Assembly (NCBI GenBank): GCA_000320605.2 | Contig: KB445793.1 | Location: 1,757,064 to 1,821,063, forward strand | Length of the DNA: 64,000 bases | Source of the DNA: Gelatoporia subvermispora B | Lineage: Eukaryota; Basidiomycota; Agaricomycetes; Polyporales; Gelatoporiaceae | Reading direction: 5' to 3' | In this document: positions 10,960 to 22,310 of the stretch, in pieces | How the letters are laid out: every line of letters starts with the position of its first letter | Numbering within the stretch: the stretch's first letter is position 1 | Program-made: the position numbers and the translations under genes | Notes under the pieces: model-generated | The model's input: the letters and a program-made list of their open reading frames with translations, nothing else | The model's database searches: none | Told to the model about the DNA's origin: nothing

Positions 10960-13750
10960 CTACGCTCGCTCTATCATGCCCGTCCAGTCGTACTTGTCAT
11001 ACTTTCGCTTGAACTTTTCTGTACGCTCCTTATTCCGCACGAAATCAACCCTCCTTGGTCGCCTCCAGCGACGGGGTTCGAGGTCGAGGATATTGCCGAT
11101 GATTTCAGCCGCAAAGTACCTAGAATAAAAAAGTGAGAAACCCAACAACATCGCAAAATTCAGCTTACCGAGGGAATTCTCCACTACCCTTCGCACCCTC
11201 ATCGACGTCGCCTTCGGCATCGTCGCCGCCGGCATCTGCAGCCTCGCCTGTGCCCTCAATAACATGTCCATAGCCTTTCTCTCCTTTATAGTCAAACTGG
11301 ACCATAAAGTAAGGCAGGTTGGGCACCATCGCACGTCGGAAACCGCCTGGCCGTGCGGAGAAGTCGATGAGCTTCTTATGTTGAGACCATTCCGTCTCTG
11401 ACATCAAGATGGATTCCTGTACAATGGTAAGGGTGACACCATCTTCACATCCAGAGACATTGGCGCACCTTGAAGTACCCGGGGATGACCTCGAATTGTT
11501 CCCATGGAAGGGGCACACATTCAATGTAAGTATGCTTCTGAGGCTTGAGGGAAATCACTGTTTCGTAGAAGACAACGCCCTTGTCCTCTTCTGCGTACAT
11601 GCGCATGAGGCACTTCATGAAATTCTGCGAATGAAGTCAGCACTTCAGCTTAAGCGAAAATCGCAAGATACGCACGCGAGCTTCGTCCCAGACGTCATCA
11701 TCCGCCTCAAGCGAGGTGAGGTGATGTTGAATCGGCACTATAAGGCAGTGACCATCGACGAGTTCTTCTGTCAGTGTACAGGAAAGATAGACGCAGGTGC
11801 CCATTGCAATAACAGGTGCCTTCGGCAGTGAATCGTCCTCTCCATAGCAGAATGAACACGTCGCAAGTGCTTTCTGCGTTCGTTTGAAATCTGCGTAATA
11901 GTTAGGACTGGTATCATTATGCGGAAAGCTAACGGACCGTTAATGGCGAAGAGGCGTCGCTGTTGCTCCGAACGGCCCTTCTTCCGGCCCAGTTTCTCTG
12001 CATTATCATCCATGTAGTCAAGATTATCCTGTTCGATAAAGCATTAGTAAACAAGAATAAAGTGTGAGATAGGTCAACACCGCACCTCAAATCCACCATC
12101 CGTGGTGATCGTGCGAGCGAGCATTGCATCAAGGTTCTTCTCGTCCTGAGGCCCCGATCTAAAGCGTTCTTGCCTAAGCATCTCGCCCAGAGTCAGGTTG
12201 TCATCATCGCCATTGTAGCGTATGATCTCTCCCGTTTTGGGATCACGGGTCTCCACCTGGCAGTACATGAGTTCAAACCTGATACAAGCGATTTTCGCGC
12301 ACACCTTCTCCTTGGGCCTGCGATTTCCTGCCAGAAGTGGCTTCTCTCCGCTACCCGAACCCACATCATATAGGTTTCCGTGCACGTCTAATGTCGGGAG
12401 GACTTCCACCCGTACATTGTCCTCACCATCCCCACCCCGTGCCCGGCGCATCTCCTCTTCATACTCTTTCTCCAGCTGCTGCGCATCCGGCGCACTCATT
12501 AGCCTCGCCCGCAGAACCTTGGCCTGTAGCTTGTTGAGTGACGAAGGCGAAAGCGCACGACGCTTCACGCCAACAAGCGACGCCGAAGGTGTCGCAACAG
12601 ATGGAATGGGTGCATGCAACTTCCCCGGTGGCGTGGCAGTGCGTGATAACCCGAGGCTGCTTCCAGGACGAGCTTCATGCGCAACGGGGCCGGGCGTAGC
12701 GGGCGTGCTTCCTCCCAAGTCAGGTCGCCGGAACGACGAGCTGCGGCTGGGAGTACCGCTCGCAGAGAAGTCGGTGAACATAAGTCGACGTTCGCCTTCC
12801 GGCTCCTTCCCCTTGTCTCTGCGGTCGCCGGTCCTACTGGCGCGCTTGCCTTCACGTTCGTCAAGGACGTGCCGTTCCTCCTTGGCTTCCTCAAAAGCTT
12901 GGAGAGACTCAAAGCGTTCCAGGGCCACTTCTTCCACCGGCTTTCCTTCTGCTTCTGCAGTCTCATAGACACGCTTTAGCTTCATCATACGCCATTGTGA
13001 GCCAGGTCCTCCTGGTACGATGGGTTTGTGCGCAGTGGGTGGTTGGTCGTCTAGGTTCTTGCCTTCTCGCAGACCAGTGTTGAGCTCTTTGCTGCTTATC
13101 TGCGGCTGTGCATCCTCTTACCCCAATATCATCCATATTGAAACTGCTGTTGTACGTACCTTGTCAGGGATTGGACGATCCGACTCCTTCTGTTTCCTCT
13201 TCCGCTCCGTGCCCAGATTTGAGAAGAAGTCGACGCCACCGCTCATGTTGCGCGTGTTTTGCGACGGTTCTCCGTATCCGTCTGTGTATGTGTCTTCGCC
13301 TGTGGGAAGGTCTAACCGAGAGTTCACCTCGGGGATTGTTGGCTCCTCAGAGGGCATAAGCATCCATTCATCTCGCCGCAGGACGGTTTCTGTGCGAGTG
13401 GACGGCGGAAGCGGAGGGTCATCGGGTTTGGTTTCGGCTCGTGTCTTGAGCTTCAGGCTTTCTGCAGTGGGAATATCTGCAGCAAGGACCTAGCGCGTTT
13501 AGATGAGTGAAGTCTCAACGGCGTCAAGGCAGGCTGAACATACAGCTTCGCCGTCCATATCAATGTTCTTCTCCATCCACTCGTCCTCATCCGGGTCCTC
13601 GTCAACAATGTGCACGCCGTCATCTTTGCGGGCGCGTTTGCTGGAGCGTTCCTTTTCCAACTTGTGCTTGTGCTTGCGCTTGTGTTCGCGATCGCTCTTG
13701 TCAGGGGAACGCTTGCTTCTTGGTGAAGATTTGGTGTCGTCGCGGCCCAT
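10960..13750 (-). CDS. CWF19-like (CwfJ family) splicing factor
   Basis: Homologue of fission yeast Cwf19 and human CWF19L2, associated with late spliceosomes and lariat turnover (the Drn1 side of the family). The N-terminus from 13750 is a lysine/arginine-rich head (KRKHKHKLEKERSSKRARK), then an acidic stretch. A mid region carries SQWRMMKLKRVYETAEAEGK, and SSLNKLQAKVLRARLM leads into LTLGEMLRQERFRSGPQDEK, typical of the family. The CwfJ C-terminal domain 1 is HIT-like (ELVDGHCLIVPIQHHLTSLE), then EDKGVVFYETVISL and VPLPWEQFEVIPGYFKESIL. CwfJ domain 2 carries NLPYFMVQFDYKGEKGYGHVI and ends RKYDKYDWTGMIERA with TAG at 10960. An acidic insertion (GDDAEGDVDEGAKGSG) interrupts domain 2. The start at 13750 opens a continuous charged exon. 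About nine introns. Confidence 0.88.
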
Positions 13751-14221
13751 GGTGACGCAGAGTGCGACGTGTGGCTGAAAAGTGGCAGAAGTGCTGTCGC
13801 TGGTGTCGATCTACGCGAACTGGTTCACGTTGCGTCATTCCCTCGGCTAACGGTGCATGACCATAGATGGACACGATCCATACCCAGAGTCGGTGCATTT
13901 GTTCTTGCTGCGATGATTGTCAAAAACAAATACCACAGGGTTTTTTCGGTTTCAATGCGTGATTAAGGACTAAGTAGCATTGTTGAAATTGGAAAGTACA
14001 GCAAATTACAAGATTACAACAACAGATTATAACTTGTACAAATTACACTCAGAAATTACAAAGCACAAATTGGTCTAGGTTACTTGCGAAGGATTGCCGA
14101 CGTAAGCTTCGTAACGTTTTCATGACACTCGTGCGCGCGCGGGTCGGGTAGAAGGAGAGGGGGTGTCTCGAACGGGAACAGGGAGGGAGGGAGGGAGTGG
14201 TGATCAGAATGTGAGAGGGGA
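13751..14221. other. Intergenic, AT-rich 3' region of opsin-related gene
   Basis: From about 13,970 to 14,080 the sequence is AT-rich with repeated ATTACA-like words, and from 14,140 it turns purine-rich. It probably holds the 3' untranslated region of the opsin-related gene and the CWF19-like promoter. No gene is seen. Confidence 0.5.
14180..14197. repeat. GGGA microsatellite
   Basis: A run of about four and a half GGGA units just downstream of the opsin-related gene's stop codon. Confidence 0.8.
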
Positions 14222-15214
14222 TTAGACGGTCGTGGCAGGAGCAGCAGCCGGGACAGCCTTCTCGTTGTATCCGGTGTACTTGCCGCTCTGGAGGCCGAAG
14301 GTACTGTAGTCCACGCCGCGCAGCTCCCAGAGGAAGATCGCGAGGAAGACCGGGCCCGAGAGGATATCGAGGATGCCGTACCAGATCATCTCAGAGGTCG
14401 GGGAGATGACGTTTGCGCCCTCGCTGCACGCCCAGCAGATCGGGTACGTGATGAGCATGAAAGCGAGGTAGCCCGACGCGAGGCGGTACCGGTTCCGCAC
14501 AACGCCAGCGGCGAATTGGGTCGCGGGTGCGTGCACCAGGAGGACGTACCTGGATCTATAGGTTAGCATCGCATCATCGTTGAATTGAACACCTGAGCGT
14601 ACCAGATGTAGAAGAGTGCTGCACAGCCGAAAGTGAAGTAGCCCCACTTGTAGGTGCTGTGGACGAGCGCGCCAACAAGACCGCAGACGACGAGGACGAC
14701 ACCCATAAAGAGCGTTGTCAAGATGTCAGAGAGCGAGAGACCAGTGGCGAGGAGCAGCTCAAGGAGCAGGAGCGGGAAGGTGATGAACCACTGAATGTAC
14801 CGCACATACTATCATCCGACTTCGTCAGCTACGTTTGTCAAGAGGCAGAGTACTGTGACAGTCTTACCCAGATCTGGCGACTCGGGTCGCTGCCGTCACC
14901 GCGGAACTCGACAGCAATCGGCGTCGCTCCGAGGTCAGAGGCCATGGAGAAGTAGGTGATGCTAGCAGTAGCGAGCACGATGACCGCAATCTGGTGGAAC
15001 AAGCGCGATCCGCGAGGCCGCTGTACACAACATGTCAGCGCACCATCGTACACAGGAGGTTTCACCGGGTGCTCACAGTAAATGTCACGCCAACCGCCAC
15101 GAGTAGGCAGAACGCCATGACGGAGAACGCAGCCCACAGCCAGTCAGAGCCATGGGTGCTAATGTGGAGGCTCGCATCGGGCGGGTTCAGGTTGAGCGCG
15201 TCGTTGCCGGCCAT
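14222..15214 (-). CDS. Opsin-related protein (Hsp30/Yro2 type), lacks retinal lysine
   Basis: Seven-helix membrane protein of about 275 residues with the microbial rhodopsin fold. It belongs to the fungal opsin-related (Hsp30/Yro2/Mrh1) branch, generally stress-induced plasma-membrane proteins. Four exons are joined by 50-60 nt introns. Helix C reads YVRYIQWFITFPLLLLELLL: the arginine and the WxxT are kept, the proton-acceptor Asp of bacteriorhodopsin (D85) is Gln, and D96 is Glu. Helix G reads GILDILSGPVFLAIFLWELR: the D212 equivalent is present, but the Schiff-base Lys (K216) is Gly, encoded at 14354-14356, so retinal cannot be bound covalently. The C-terminus is a soluble tail ending APATTV and TAA at 14222. 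The start at 15214 gives the usual short polar N-terminus before helix A. The codon use is biased, and a TATA box lies about 135 bp upstream, which fits strong or induced expression. Confidence 0.9.
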
Positions 15215-16279
15215 TACTCTGGTGCTCTAGCTGAGCGAGTGCGGAGTAGATGGGTGTAGAGTAGTAGGAGGAGGTCGTAGTAGTGAAGCTGTGCTTCGAA
15301 TGCGTTACTGAGTCGTGAACTGCAGATCCTCCCGGACTCACCATCGCATTTATACCGCAAGCTTGGCACAACGGACGGACCACATCACGAGTTCATCCGA
15401 CGTACAGCGAAGGTGCGGACGCTGGATGAGGTCAGTATGCATTCCCGAGCGCGTCCCGGCGGGCGGGCCAGACTCAGAAGCCCGGTCAGAGGCGGCATAG
15501 AGGCGTAGAACGTTCTCGGCGGTGCCGCGCTCGTTGCATTTTCGTCGGACGACACGCAGGGTTGATTAGCAAGCATTCCTAACGGTGTCCGTATTGTTAG
15601 CTGCCTCAGTCATCACACATACGCACAGAGTCCGACCTCGAACATCAAGGAAACGGTGCGGAAGCTCGAAAGTACTCGAAGCCAAAATCGGCCTCGGACG
15701 ATCGGGAGGTGTAGGAACCATGGGCGCTAGACTTACCGTATTCGGAAGTTGCGCCCGTTGGCGCCCGTCGGTCACACTAAACAAGTTTAGTTGCCGGCTG
15801 CACCTCGTGTAAGCAAACGCAGGGAAGCTTTGACAAGCAATCCCGAACACCAGCGATGGCATGAGTCATTGAGCAATTCGGAAATCGTCGGCCAATGCAC
15901 TGGGGACACTGCTGCCTTCGACGGCGACGGGGGATTCACGGCGGACAGTAGACGGCGAACGTGCACACATACCGACACCAAACCTTGCTGGAGACACCCG
16001 AGAAGTAAGCATACCGACTCTTATAATTGAATCGAAAAACCTATGGAAGACAGCGGATCAGCACGAGGACAGTCGCCCAGCTTTAGAGTAGCACTATGTT
16101 TTGGCTGCAGCCACACGGAGCGGACAGGTGCGGGAACTTCGCTGGTCGGGGTAGCTCGAGAATAGGAGAGTCCGACGGGGTCGCCGTCCGACACTTGCTT
16201 GAACGACACATATTGACATCCCGTGACCAACGACGTCATATCGAAGTGCACAGTACCCGAAGAGCACCTGGGCGACCTC
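15215..16279. other. Intergenic, upstream region of opsin-related gene
   Basis: About 1 kb holding the opsin-related promoter and the 3' flank of the next minus-strand gene. Open frames on both strands have no recognisable domain or matching splice sites. Confidence 0.55.
15349..15354 (-). promoter_or_regulatory. TATA box for the opsin-related gene
   Basis: On the minus strand the sequence reads GGTATAAATG. It lies about 135 bp upstream of the start codon at 15214. No other good TATA match is seen in this flank. Confidence 0.6.
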
Positions 16280-17565
16280 TCAAGTTGGCGTATGCGAGCC
16301 GACGGCCGCCCCAGCAATGCTCGGGCTCGACAGGATCTGCAATCTCGCCTCCCTTGTCATATCAACCTCCCCTCCAGGCTGCCAGTCAAGTAGCTCCCCA
16401 TCTGTCGCAGGATTCCAATTTGCCAGTGTCAGAGACACGCGCACTGCCCTCTGCTGCGACGCAGGCCTGTCTCCCCCTCCATGTCCCTCATCTGATCCAA
16501 GACGAGGCCAGGGTTCAGTCGCCCCATCCTGCCTAGCTGTAGGTGAAGGAGACTGGCTTTGCTGACTCAGAGCGAACGGAGTCGGAGGACGTGTGGGCGG
16601 GAGACTTTGCCCCGGTACGAGTGCCGTCGGGCTGTACATCATCTGTTGTGTGGCAGATGGCGCTTGTGACGTATGCGTCTGGCTTGTCAGCACCGATAGC
16701 GTCTGGGATGGTGGGCGGGAAGCGATAGTGGGGCGAGATGAGCGGGGGCTACCGACTAATCCATATTGGTAAGCCGGTGGCGGAGGTGCAGGTGTGCGTC
16801 TCCTCGCTCCATATGTGTAGTCCTGCATGATGGCGGATGCTGGTGTCATCGAAGGTGGAATATCGTCGCTTTTGCGAGACTTAGCATGTCTACGCCTGTT
16901 GCCATGTTGAGTCACAGCCAAAAATTAAGCGAAAACGTCACAGACCAGAGCATCCATACTATTGCGACGATGAGCAGGAGTCCAAAAAATCCTCCAAGGA
17001 CACCGCCCAACAGGGGAGCGAGTATGCCATTGAGCCCGTTGTCACTTGATTGTTGACTTGCAGCAGTAGAAGTTACAGGGACATAGATAGTGAACGGCGA
17101 CATCGTGGTACTGATGGTCTGCGACGATATAATTACGGAGCCATTAGGTAGAGTCGCTGAGAAGGATGATACATAGTAGGTGGGGAGCGGCGTGACAACC
17201 TCTGGCGTGCTCGAGACTACCGAGGTGGATGCTGGGTCGTCTCGAGGAGCCAGACGCGTAGTTGCTGCAGAGCGCGTTGCAGGCGCGTGCCTGAGAAAGA
17301 TGGGGGCCTGCAATGAACTCTGGCCTGTTCTTCCTGCTAGATGGCGAAACATCAGAGTTAGTCAGTGTGGGACAGAACCCAAATTAACGCGAGTAAAGCT
17401 GTAGAGAGCAAGACTTCCGCCATTCATTATGGTGCTTATGAGCCCTCTCCACATGCCAAGTGCATTGGTGCATCCTCAAAATTCGAGACAATTTTACTTA
17501 CCACGTAGGTTTTCAGTTAAAAGTTCCTCATCCACAGAAAGTGCGTAAGAGCCTCCCGCATCCAT
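16280..17565 (-). CDS. Single-pass membrane protein with Ser/Thr-rich ectodomain
   Basis: I do not recognise the family. The segment with TPEVVTPLPTYYVSSFSATL is Ser/Thr-rich. Next comes a glycine- and aliphatic-rich helix, GVLGGFFGLLLIVAIVWMLW, and then a basic flank RRHAKSRK after an intron near 16920. The Pro/Ser-rich tail (about 200 residues, with PAPPPPAYQYG and a Gln/Ser stretch) ends SHTPT with TGA at 16280. The layout resembles fungal Mid2/Wsc-like sensors: glycosylated outside, one helix, basic juxtamembrane patch, disordered tail. The only first exon I can splice in frame is MDAGGSYALSVDEELLTEN at 17565, across an intron of about 150 nt with a CTGACTAAC branch site. It has no signal peptide, so the topology is open. 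The start is the weakest part of the model. Confidence 0.6.
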
Positions 17566-18120
17566 GGTAGCTAGTGGACGGGTGCTCGTCGTTGCGGGTG
17601 GTGCTGACCGGTGGTCGGACCACCCGCCGGTCGCAGACGCATCTACAATGACGTGGGGCCTTGCGCCCATCGAGGTCCTGGCTGCAGTGCTCAGCGGTCA
17701 CAGGCCAGCGAAAGGATAAATACAGCTGGCCAGGACGGCCGTGGCGAGCAGAAAATAAAGCAGCGACGGGAACGGGCGTGGTGAGAGAGGAGGTGCCTGC
17801 GCACCGCCGGGGAACGGCTAGCTACATGTCAAGAAACGTTTGGTATAAACGCTGGGTAGACGGCTGCCTCGTGCCGAGATAGAAGGGGTAGCATCTCGGA
17901 TTTTGGAGGCGAGAGGAGATAAGAATTGCGCCAGAGAACGGCAGAGTTGTCCGGACATGGGCGTCGTGGTGCGAGTCTGAGAGCGAGCCTCCACGCGCCT
18001 GGAAGTCCTATCCCGGCACGCACGCCGGTCTCCCCTTTGCCTTCTGCCTTGCAATCTCCGCGCTCCTTCTCCGCATCCCTGAGCTCGCTGTGCATCCCGG
18101 CGACGAGACACACACCTGCG
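17566..18120. promoter_or_regulatory. Divergent intergenic region
   Basis: Separates the minus-strand membrane-protein gene from the plus-strand CHY zinc-finger gene and should contain both promoters. An open frame from 17926 is continuous with the zinc-finger start but unlike the family, so I treat it as leader. No clear TATA box. Confidence 0.45.
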
Positions 18121-18728
18121 ATGTGGTACGTCTCTGCTCACCGCCCCGCCCGCTTCCGGCGACCACCGAACCGACGCGTCGACGCCCACCGTTCACCCGC
18201 CCCGGTGTTCCTGGGGCGATCCCCGCCGCACCGCGTCCATGGCTGACCTCTTCCTCGTTCCAGCAAACACATTCTCAACGCGCAGGTCGCCATCCGCGCC
18301 CCATGCTGCCGCCAGTGGTTCGATTGCGCTGAGTGCCATGCCGAGGCCGAGACGCATCGTCTGAAGAAGACGACCGAGATGGCCTTCATGTGCAAGAAAT
18401 GCAAGAAGGCCTTCCGGAAAGACATGTCCAACTACGAGGACAGCGACGAGTACTGCCCCCACTGTGACAATCACTATGTATGTAACCTTTAGTTGGACCC
18501 AGCTATATCGTGACGAATTACACTCCACAGGTCATCGAAGCAAAGACACCACAGGCGGTGCTCGGAGTGGAAGGCGAGGACCCTCGGAAAGATGCGCGGT
18601 ATGTCCATCTCCAGATTTGTATATGGAAAACACTTATTGTTTCTTGCTGTAGGATGTTGCGCGATGATCGTGTTCAGCAAGTATCACACCCACTGCTTTC
18701 ACAGGACTTCTCGGACAAGATCGAGTGA
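18121..18728 (+). CDS. CHY zinc-finger protein, Hot13-like
   Basis: Small cysteine-rich protein of about 125 residues resembling yeast Hot13, a zinc-binding factor of the mitochondrial intermembrane space that assists the Mia40/Erv1 disulfide relay. After splicing it starts MCKHILNAQVAIRAPCC, then QWFDCAECHAETETH, FMCKKCKKAFRKDM and DEYCPHCDNHYVIEAK; the pairs CxxC and CxxH are the zinc ligands. Exon 1 contributes only five coding bases (ATGTG) before a GTACGT donor; exon 2 starts at 18264. Two more introns begin at GTATGT. The final exon ends DFSDKIE with TGA at 18728. I chose the start at 18121 because homologues begin at Met-Cys-Lys-His. An extension to 17926 is open but is not family-like. 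Confidence 0.75.
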
Positions 18729-19021
18729 TCAACCGCTCGGTTGTTGCCTTGCATGCGTGAGCTTCACGCCTTCTTTCGGATACCACCTTCGTATACTGCT
18801 CTCGATGCTGTTCTTTGCAATTTGAATACACCCATCTGATTCTAATATCGCATACAAGCCTCTAAGAGGCCTGCGCGGCATGGTGACCCATTTGTCGGTG
18901 ATGGTGTCTCTTATTAGCCAAAGGAGAAGCCGTGGACACAGGACGGCGTTACATAGGACAGATACCAGATCACAGCCCAAACAGTCCCAGCATAGACCAG
19001 AATCAAGTTACCTGGGGGATA

Positions 19022-21263
19022 TCATTCTAATCTCACTAAGTCGACCTTCAGTCTACTTCTCATCGGTGCATCACCGGTGTCCCCGGAATAGTTCAGTGTG
19101 GCGAACATTCCCTTCGTCGAGTACGACGGGTTGATCGCGACGGTGCCATCAACAACCTGTTATGCGGTCAACACTTTGTTTATCGGCGGAACGAACAATC
19201 CACCTTGGAGAAGTGCTTAAGCCGACTCGGCGTTATGAGCACATCTGGAGCAGTGTCCTCTTCTGCGCCATCGCCGCCCAGCCTTAGGCCCGCCCAGTGA
19301 GCCACATCAAGGTTGACCTCGTGCGAGAGGTCTAGTGGGACAGGAAAGATGGGATAGAAGCTGTGTAATATGCTCAGGATGCCGAACAGAAGCGCGCCGC
19401 AATGGTCTTACCTGCGCTGTTGTAGTAGGTGACGGCATGAATTCACCATAGGGTCAGCTGCGGCCTGCCCTTCGATGACTTCCGCTGGCACAGGGTCCAC
19501 CTCCTGTCCCCGTTTGAGGAATTCCTCTTTGCGCAGATGAAATACCACGTCCACGCTGCTGACTCCGAACGACACATCATTGATCGCGAAGCGTGCAGGG
19601 TTCGGCAGCAGCTTGATACGCTGTTGTCGGGCAGTTTAGCAGTACGTCCACGGCGCCTTGGTAGACAGCTTACCGGATCGCCAGAGAAATCGGCGCTCAA
19701 CTCTGGCTGCGGGAAGACGGCATGATCGCTAATAATGTCTCTGGTACTGGGAACGATCAGGACGATGCTGCCAGGTGCCGTGTCGAGGAAGTCCCGCAGA
19801 GGCTCGACGAAGTGTTGCTGGAACATTTCAGCGGGAGTGGCGTCGACATCTCCGATCTTGATAAGTGGATGTGCGCTGTCCACAAAGGGCCCTACCTGTG
19901 GCACACAGATATGTCAGGCTATGCCGAAATTTCAAAGATGGAACCTGCTTACCAGAAGAATTACAGCAGGCTTGTCAGATTTGATCCTGGACAACATGTT
20001 GTGCCATGGTGCATATTGCAGGTCGCTGTCAGGCGTAAACGGCCCGCACGCAATGTGCGCCACGAATGAGGACTGGCCTTCCTCAGACTTGACCGAGGTT
20101 CTTGGTGGCACAGGTGCAGGAGGAAGCTGTGTGATACATAAGGACATTTCTTGAGACCTTTGAATGAAGACGTACGGAAATAATTTCTGTGGCGAGGAAG
20201 TAGCCTCCTCCGCCATTCTTGCCCTTGAGCGCGACTATCGCGCCAGGGAACAAACCAACAGTAGATAGCCCAGCCTTTCCTCCTCGGATCTTCACGTTGG
20301 GGTCGAAACGTATAGGTACTCGGGCACCTGCGCCCATCATACGCGAGGATTCAAATGCAAGGGAAGCCTCATTGAGCTTGACAGACCCAGAGATAGACTC
20401 CGAGTCAAATGTGACTCGCCCTACGACGACGACGTCCTCCTGGAGAGCCCGTTCAAGAGGCCGATGAGTGGTAGGTGGCGGTTCATACATACCTCAGTTG
20501 ATACCGCGGGGTCGCCAAGTTCCTCTAGGTTATAATGTGCTTTGACGAGTTCTCCGAAGTCATCGATCCGGTCGTCTAGAGCTGAGACAATAACAATATA
20601 TTGAGCACATTTACTGACCAGCCTTAATGAGGGGTTCTCACCTTCGCTCCGCTCTGAAATCTTCTCGAACATGTAACGATCTGCTCAGGATCAGCACGTG
20701 AAATGCACGGACACCACCTCAACTTACAAGCTCGACGTTTGCGCGATTGTTCATCCATCTCAGGGCCTGCGAATCGCACCCTGCTCGGACCAGCCACCGG
20801 CATACTCCTCTCCTCCATGGTGAACGTGAAACCATCTTGTCGTCGGACGGTTGGTTGTTGAGGCAAACCCATGGCTCCCAGACCCATACGCGCACCAGGT
20901 CTTCCAGTGCCTCCGAATCTTCTATTGAGCGGACCAGAAAGGGTTGCTTTCGACTGTTGCTTCTTCGCATTAGCTTTCGCCGCGTCGCGCTGTATCTTCG
21001 CCTTCAACGCTGGTAAGGTAGTCGCGTTGAAGACCTTCAGTCCCAGTTGTCCATAGGTCAACGCCTCCCACTTGAATAGCAGGTCCTGTCCACCCAAGTT
21101 GTACATCTGACAGAACTTCACGCCTGCAGACGCGTCGTGAGTTGCCTGGCACACCAGCAGACGCGACGGGAGACGAACATTCCGGCAGCAGAGCATCTTC
21201 TATGGTGTTGCCAAAATGCTGGACGATTTCTTTTCGAAGTCGGGCTTCATCTGCGGAAGCCAT
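19022..21263 (-). CDS. POL12: DNA polymerase alpha-primase B subunit (POLA2/Pol12)
   Basis: Regulatory subunit of DNA polymerase alpha-primase, which makes RNA-DNA primers at replication origins. The N-terminus from 21263 (MASADEARLRKEIVQHFGNT) forms the small helical domain, followed by a linker. The OB-fold part includes DVVVVGRVTFDSES, LNEASLAFESSRMMG and VGLFPGAIVALKGKNGGG. The inactive phosphoesterase part includes QSSFVAHIACGPFTP, VGPFVDSAHPLI, GSIVLIVPSTRDIISDHAVF and INDVSFGVSSVDVVFHLRKE. The end contains PDVLITPSRLKHFSKVVDGT and AINPSYSTKGMFATL, then TGA at 19022. Nine or so introns of 45-60 nt are needed. Upstream in-frame codons exist, but MASADE gives the normal N-terminus. It ends convergently with the CHY zinc-finger gene, leaving about 290 bp between the stops. 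Confidence 0.88.
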
Positions 21264-21728
21264 TGCGGGTGTAGCTAATGTTGCACGAGCAGCAATCGCG
21301 AGGAGAGTGTGCCGACACGCAGAACGCGTCGCGTCGCGTCTCGATACGCGCGTCATGTAACACATAGCGTCACGCGTAACGTCGCGACAGCCGCGCCCGC
21401 GTGACCTCGCACAGCCTGCCCGCGCCGCAGACTTGGGCCCTTGGTGCGTCGACCAGCATCCTGCGGCCTTCGTCGGCTTTCTGCAGGTTGATATCGGGCG
21501 GAGCGCACTTTCTATCCATCCAATCCAAGTGCAATGTCATTATCGGAACAGCGAGGCGTCTTGCTGCACCAAGAAGCCGTATAATACATAGTTATACCGT
21601 ATCACGTGGAGCTACGTCGTATACAGATTCGGGCATTCGAAGAACCATTCCGACACATCCCGTACAGGTCCAGAGGGAGATAGATGTCAAGTGGCGGATC
21701 AGCAGGTGCTACATGCTTGCGGTGGAGT
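21264..21728. other. Intergenic, POL12 upstream flank
   Basis: GC-rich with several CG-containing palindromic words (for example around 21,300-21,400). It presumably carries the POL12 promoter and the IGO1 3' end. No gene seen. Confidence 0.5.
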
Positions 21729-22310
21729 CTACTCCTCAGTGGTGTTCTCGTTCTCGTTCTCATTCTCGTTCTCGGCAGTCTCGGCGGTTGCTGAGTTCTC
21801 TGTCTCGGCGAGAGGGCTCTCCTTCGCAGGCGTTGCGGAAGAGTTCGTCGGGGAGATAGAGAGCGACTGGCCGTGGCCGTGGTTCGGCGGGGATGATGCA
21901 TGGGGAATGCTAGAATCGAATGCGAGGAATATGAGCATCCGGGATACGGACAGTGCGCACTTGACGTACTTCTCGGGATTAGGGATAGCGGTACCGACTG
22001 CATGTTGGGGCGCAACGCCGGCTTTCGAAAGAGCGTAGTCACCAGAGTCAAAGTACTTGCGATCCTATGTGATGGTCGCAGATAACAGTCAGGATCGCAA
22101 CCGATATTGAATGGCTCAGCCGCCGCACCTTCTGCATCTTCATCAAGACATTCTTGTGGTTCGGGAGCTTGCCATAGAGCCGGAACAGCTTCTGCTCCTC
22201 CTCCGTAAGTTTCTGCAAGGGCGATATGGAGATCAGTGAGCAAGATTTGCTGCCGGATGTTCATGAGTGCATACACTAATGTCGACTTTGTTCCGCTGTG
22301 CCGGCAACAT
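21729..22310 (-). CDS. IGO1: Endosulfine/ARPP-19 family PP2A inhibitor (Igo1)
   Basis: Small disordered protein that, once phosphorylated by the Greatwall/Rim15 kinase, inhibits PP2A-B55 and so controls mitotic entry and quiescence. Exon 1 encodes MLPAQRNKVDI. Exon 2 encodes KLTEEEQKLFRLYGKLPNHK and NVLMKMQK. Exon 3 starts DRKYFDSGDYALSKAG, which contains the invariant FDSGDY motif with the phosphorylated serine. An intron (GTACGT near 21990) then gives IPNPENIPHASSP, again typical. The tail is acidic and ends with a run of Asn-Glu dipeptides and TAG at 21729. I chose the start at 22310 because it joins in frame to exon 2 through a 5' GTGTATG intron. The Asn-Glu tail is encoded by a hexanucleotide repeat and is probably variable. 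Confidence 0.9.
21744..21773. repeat. GTTCTC hexanucleotide repeat in the IGO1 coding tail
   Basis: Five tandem GTTCTC units (one with a G-to-A change). On the minus strand they encode alternating Glu and Asn near the C-terminus of the endosulfine protein. Confidence 0.85.

Noticed and set aside
12222..12968. Plus-strand open frame of 248 codons
   Set aside because: Antisense to the charged region of the CWF19-like gene; Ser/Arg-rich low-complexity translation without motifs.
17344..17440. Signal-peptide-like reading (MAEVLLSTALLALIWVLSHT) upstream of the membrane protein
   Set aside because: It looks like a signal peptide, but none of its possible donors has the phase needed to join the next exon in frame, so it was not used in the gene model.
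17926..18120. N-terminal extension of the Hot13-like protein
   Set aside because: Open and in frame, but family members start at Met-Cys-Lys-His. The extension is Arg/Ser/Pro-rich low complexity.
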